The translations under genes and the position numbers were made by a program. From an uncultured Loktanella sp. (lineage in GTDB: Bacteria; Pseudomonadota; Alphaproteobacteria; Rhodobacterales; Rhodobacteraceae), in NCBI GenBank assembly GCA_937132065.1, contig CAKZNT010000027.1, forward strand, positions 1-38,333: 38,333 nucleotides of DNA. The letters are read 5' to 3'. This document shows, in pieces, positions 35,501-38,333 of this stretch (position 1 is its first letter; each line of letters starts with the position of its first letter). Below the pieces are notes generated by a model. It ran no database searches, was not told the DNA's origin, and was given only the letters and a program-made list of their open reading frames with translations.

Positions 35501-37155
35501 CGCTGTGCAGTGCGCCAGCTTGGATTGATCCAAGGCGCGTCATTTGACGGCGCAAGCGGCTGTTTCCCAAGGATATGATCCGCCGCTTTTTCACCAACCA
35601 TGATAGATGGACCATTCAGGTTACCATTTGTTATCTTTGGGAAAATCGAACTGTCAGCAACCCGAAGCCCCTGCACGCCAATAACGCGGGTCTCATGATC
35701 AACCACGGCCATCGGGTCATCTGGCGCACCCATTTTACACGTGCCGCAGGGGTGATAGGCGCTTTCGACGTGGGCGCGGATAAAGTCATCCAAGGCCTCA
35801 TCCGACTGCACCCCTTCCCCCGGTTGGATTTCGTGACCGCGATACGGGGCAAAAGCCTCTTGGCCAAAAATCTCGCGGGTCAGGCGGATGCATGTGCGAA
35901 AATCCTCCCAATCCGAAGGGTCGGACATATAGTTGAACACGATGCGCGGATCATCCGCTGGATCGGCAGATTTCAGCGTCACATGCCCGCGCGAAACAGA
36001 GCGCATCGGCCCGACATGCGCCTGAAATCCGTGACCCTCGGCGGCAACCTGTCCGTCATAGCGCACGGCAATGGGCAGAAAATGATACTGGATATCAGGG
36101 TATTCAACGCCCGCCTTTGAGCGAATAAACCCAGCGCTTTCAAACTGGTTGGAGGCGCCAAGCCCCGTCTTGGTCAGCAGCCATTGCGCGCCAATCTTGG
36201 CCTTGCCCCACAGGTTCCAATGCTTGAACAGCGACACAGGCTTGGTCGCGGCTTGCTGGATATATAGCTCGAGATGGTCTTGCAGGTTTTGCCCAACGCC
36301 CGCCCGATCCGCGACAACATCAATGCCGTGCTCTTTCAGATGGGCCGCAGGGCCAATGCCCGAGAGCATCAACAGCTTGGGCGAGTTCAATGACGATGCC
36401 GCAATGATAACTTCGACGTTTGCGCCAATCACTTCAATCTTGCCGTTTCGAGCGACCTCGACGCCTGTTGCGCGGCCATTCTCGATGACAATCTTGCGGG
36501 CCAAAGCGCGGGTAATGTCACAATTCGCCCGCTTCAGTGCAGGGCGTAAATAGGCGTTTGCGGCAGACCAACGCCGCCCCTTCCAGATTGTCGCATCAAA
36601 CGGGCCAAAGCCCTCTTGCTGCTCCCCGTTGTAGTCGCCCGTGACAGGATAGCCCGCTTGCTCCCCAGCCTGCACAAAGGCTTTGGTAAGCGGGTTGGTG
36701 CGCGGGCCACGTGTGATATGCAGCGGCCCCTTATCACCACGCCATGCTTTATCGCCACCATGCCCGCCAGAATGCCAGTTTTCCATACGTTTGAAGTAGG
36801 GTAAAACATCGGCATAGGCCCAACCTTGCGCGCCACTTTCAGCCCAGTGATCATAATCACGCGCATGACCGCGCACATAGATCATACCATTGATCGACGA
36901 TGATCCGCCAATGACCTTGCCGCGTGGCGTGACCATTTCACGCCCCCCTAGGTGCGGCTCAGGTTCCGACTTTAGACCCCAATCATAAAGCTTCATGTTC
37001 ATAGGATATGACAGGGCGGCGGGCATCTGGATGAATGGCCCCATGTCCGAACCGCCATGCTCGATCACCAAAACCTGCTTGCCCGCCTCGGCCAAGCGAT
37101 ATGCAATCGCACAGCCCGCGGACCCCGCGCCGATGATCACATAGTCAGCCTTCAA
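35497..37155 (-). CDS. betA: Choline dehydrogenase
   Basis: This 552-residue GMC-family flavoprotein oxidises choline to betaine aldehyde. The FAD-binding [20 protein letters not shown] opens the chain. [20 protein letters not shown] marks the family, and PCGTCKMG with the later [20 protein letters not shown] form the active-site end. The start is a TTG that overlaps the betB stop (TTGA), with GGAGG 7 bases upstream. The longer frame running through betB is rejected. The length is close to E. coli BetA. Confidence 0.94.
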   Translation of the reverse strand: MKADYVIIGAGSAGCAIAYRLAEAGKQVLVIEHGGSDMGPFIQMPAALSYPMNMKLYDWGLKSEPEPHLGGREMVTPRGKVIGGSSSINGMIYVRGHARDYDHWAESGAQGWAYADVLPYFKRMENWHSGGHGGDKAWRGDKGPLHITRGPRTNPLTKAFVQAGEQAGYPVTGDYNGEQQEGFGPFDATIWKGRRWSAANAYLRPALKRANCDITRALARKIVIENGRATGVEVARNGKIEVIGANVEVIIAASSLNSPKLLMLSGIGPAAHLKEHGIDVVADRAGVGQNLQDHLELYIQQAATKPVSLFKHWNLWGKAKIGAQWLLTKTGLGASNQFESAGFIRSKAGVEYPDIQYHFLPIAVRYDGQVAAEGHGFQAHVGPMRSVSRGHVTLKSADPADDPRIVFNYMSDPSDWEDFRTCIRLTREIFGQEAFAPYRGHEIQPGEGVQSDEALDDFIRAHVESAYHPCGTCKMGAPDDPMAVVDHETRVIGVQGLRVADSSIFPKITNGNLNGPSIMVGEKAADHILGKQPLAPSNDAPWINPSWRTAQR

Positions 37156-38333
37156 AACGGAGCCTCCACGTCGCCCATCGCCACATAAACGCCCTTGATT
37201 TGCGTGTAGTGCTCGATCGCAGCTTTGGAGTTTTCGCGCCCAACGCCCGACTGCTTGGCGCCGCCAAAGGGCGCCTCGACGGGTGCTAGATTGTAAGTGT
37301 TGATGTAACACGTGCCCGCCTCGAACCCTGCGGCCATGCGATGCGCGCGGGTCAAATCGGCGGTAAAGACGCCCGCCGCCAATCCGAACACTGTGTCATT
37401 TGCGCGAGCCAAAACCTCGTCTTCAGTATCAAAATCGAGCACTGACATCACCGGCCCGAAAATCTCTTCACGCGCGATTGTCATATCGTCCGTCACATCC
37501 GCAAAGACAGTCGGCTCAAGGAAGAACCCTTTACCATCAACCGCTTGACCGCCAGTGACAAGGCGCGCGCCCTCGGCAACCCCTTTAGCAATAAAGCCTT
37601 GCACGATATCGCGCTGGCGCGCGGAGACCATCGGGCCAAAGTTCACATCGGGGTCCTGCGGGTCACCCATTATGACACCCTTGAGACGCTCGGACATGCG
37701 CGCCAAGAACGCCTCTTTGATGCCTTTTTGAACGAAAACGCGCGTGCCGTTCGAGCAGACCTGCCCTGACGAGTAGAAGTTGCCCAAGATCGCGCCTGAC
37801 ACGGCGTTTTCAAGGTCAGCATCATCAAAAATCACCAGCGGTGATTTTCCGCCCAGCTCCATTGTCACCGCGCGAATGCCCTCGGCGGCGGCGGCGTAGA
37901 CCTTGCGACCTGTTGGCACAGACCCCGTCAGCGACACCTTGGCCACGCGGTCATCCGAGATCAGCGCAGCGCCGACCGCGCCGTAGCCTTGCACGACGTT
38001 GCAAACGCCCGCAGGCGCGCCGGCCTCGTGCAGGATTTCAGCGACCTTCAGCGCACATAACGGCGTTGTTTCAGACGGTTTGAAAATCATCGTGTTACCG
38101 CAAGCCAATGCAGGTGCGGACTTCCAGCTGGTGATCTGGGTTGGATAATTCCACGCGCCAATCCCGACACAAACGCCAAGCGGCTCGCGGCGGGTGTAGA
38201 CGAAATCATCGCCCAGCTGGATATGCTCGCCCGTGATCGAGGCCGCCAATCCGCCGAAATACTCAAGCGCATCCGCCCCCGAAGTGGCATCCGCAACCGA
38301 GGTTTCCTGATATGGTTTGCCCGTGTCAAATGT
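37152..38333 (-). CDS. betB: Betaine-aldehyde dehydrogenase, 5' end outside the window
   Basis: This NAD-dependent aldehyde dehydrogenase makes glycine betaine from betaine aldehyde. The frame is open to the window edge ([11 protein letters not shown] is readable in the last bases), so the true start lies beyond 38333. The [19 protein letters not shown] and [13 protein letters not shown] segments give the glutamate and cysteine of the active site, and [14 protein letters not shown] follows. The stop overlaps the betA start, so the two act in one operon, probably with betI or betC upstream. Glycine betaine is an osmolyte, which suits a marine cell. Confidence 0.94.
   Translation of the reverse strand, partial: TFDTGKPYQETSVADATSGADALEYFGGLAASITGEHIQLGDDFVYTRREPLGVCVGIGAWNYPTQITSWKSAPALACGNTMIFKPSETTPLCALKVAEILHEAGAPAGVCNVVQGYGAVGAALISDDRVAKVSLTGSVPTGRKVYAAAAEGIRAVTMELGGKSPLVIFDDADLENAVSGAILGNFYSSGQVCSNGTRVFVQKGIKEAFLARMSERLKGVIMGDPQDPDVNFGPMVSARQRDIVQGFIAKGVAEGARLVTGGQAVDGKGFFLEPTVFADVTDDMTIAREEIFGPVMSVLDFDTEDEVLARANDTVFGLAAGVFTADLTRAHRMAAGFEAGTCYINTYNLAPVEAPFGGAKQSGVGRENSKAAIEHYTQIKGVYVAMGDVEAPF

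Noticed and set aside
1..38333. tRNA, rRNA, CRISPR arrays, insertion sequences or phage genes
   Set aside because: I looked through the gaps and gene content and saw no cloverleaf-like stretch, spaced repeats, transposase or phage proteins.

Overview
The window is a stretch of chromosome from an alphaproteobacterium, most likely a marine member of the Rhodobacteraceae (Roseobacter lineage). The grounds are the short ProS next to a LolDE pair, an HdaA-type replication regulator beside ppk/ppx, the PccR-type propionate regulator with TTTGCAAA boxes, choline-to-betaine genes, and family-typical small proteins (DUF2937, DUF2946-like, DUF6497-like). I cannot fix the genus. The sequence is densely coding and I see no rRNA, tRNA, CRISPR array, insertion sequence or prophage.

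Layout. 1-2377: a 3'-truncated dxs end running into a convergent MATE exporter, then a DUF2461 gene. 2464-5090: parE, followed by an AT-rich gene of different codon style that overlaps the parE stop and resembles the AbiU2-type HEPN family. 5166-6828: a membrane-anchored cytochrome c, a DUF3047 secreted protein and a small lipoprotein. 6835-9768: an overlapping operon of lolE, lolD and an Ldh-family dehydrogenase. 9864-11865: DUF2937 on the minus strand, then a plus-strand membrane-protein/XRE-regulator pair with a clear promoter-operator, then a DUF2306 protein. 11862-13199: proS.

13346-18846: PerM-like transporter, HdaA, polyphosphate kinase and exopolyphosphatase on the plus strand. 18843-23321 (minus): a secreted protein of unknown function, a copper-delivery set (Sco, PCuAC, DUF2946-like), a nuclease-fold hydrolase, a DjlA-like co-chaperone and a VOC protein. 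23443-24609: nhaA.

24675-35500 is the methylmalonyl-CoA locus: mutase, pccA, pccB and several small genes, a divergent Bcr/CflA-type exporter and the regulator pccR. TTTGCAAA boxes lie upstream of pccB/exporter and upstream of pccR, which fits propionyl-CoA-responsive control. Propionyl-CoA is carboxylated by PccAB to methylmalonyl-CoA and isomerised by the mutase to succinyl-CoA. 35497-38333 (minus): betA and the 3' part of betB, oxidising choline to glycine betaine.

Most of the window is ordinary housekeeping. The points most worth checking are the HEPN-like gene fused by overlap to parE, the truncated dxs, the 16-base phased boxes upstream of pccB, a DUF6497-like gene whose expected ATG reads ATC, and a terminator-like hairpin directly ahead of pccA. 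I did not find a multi-gene system that I could call new with confidence.
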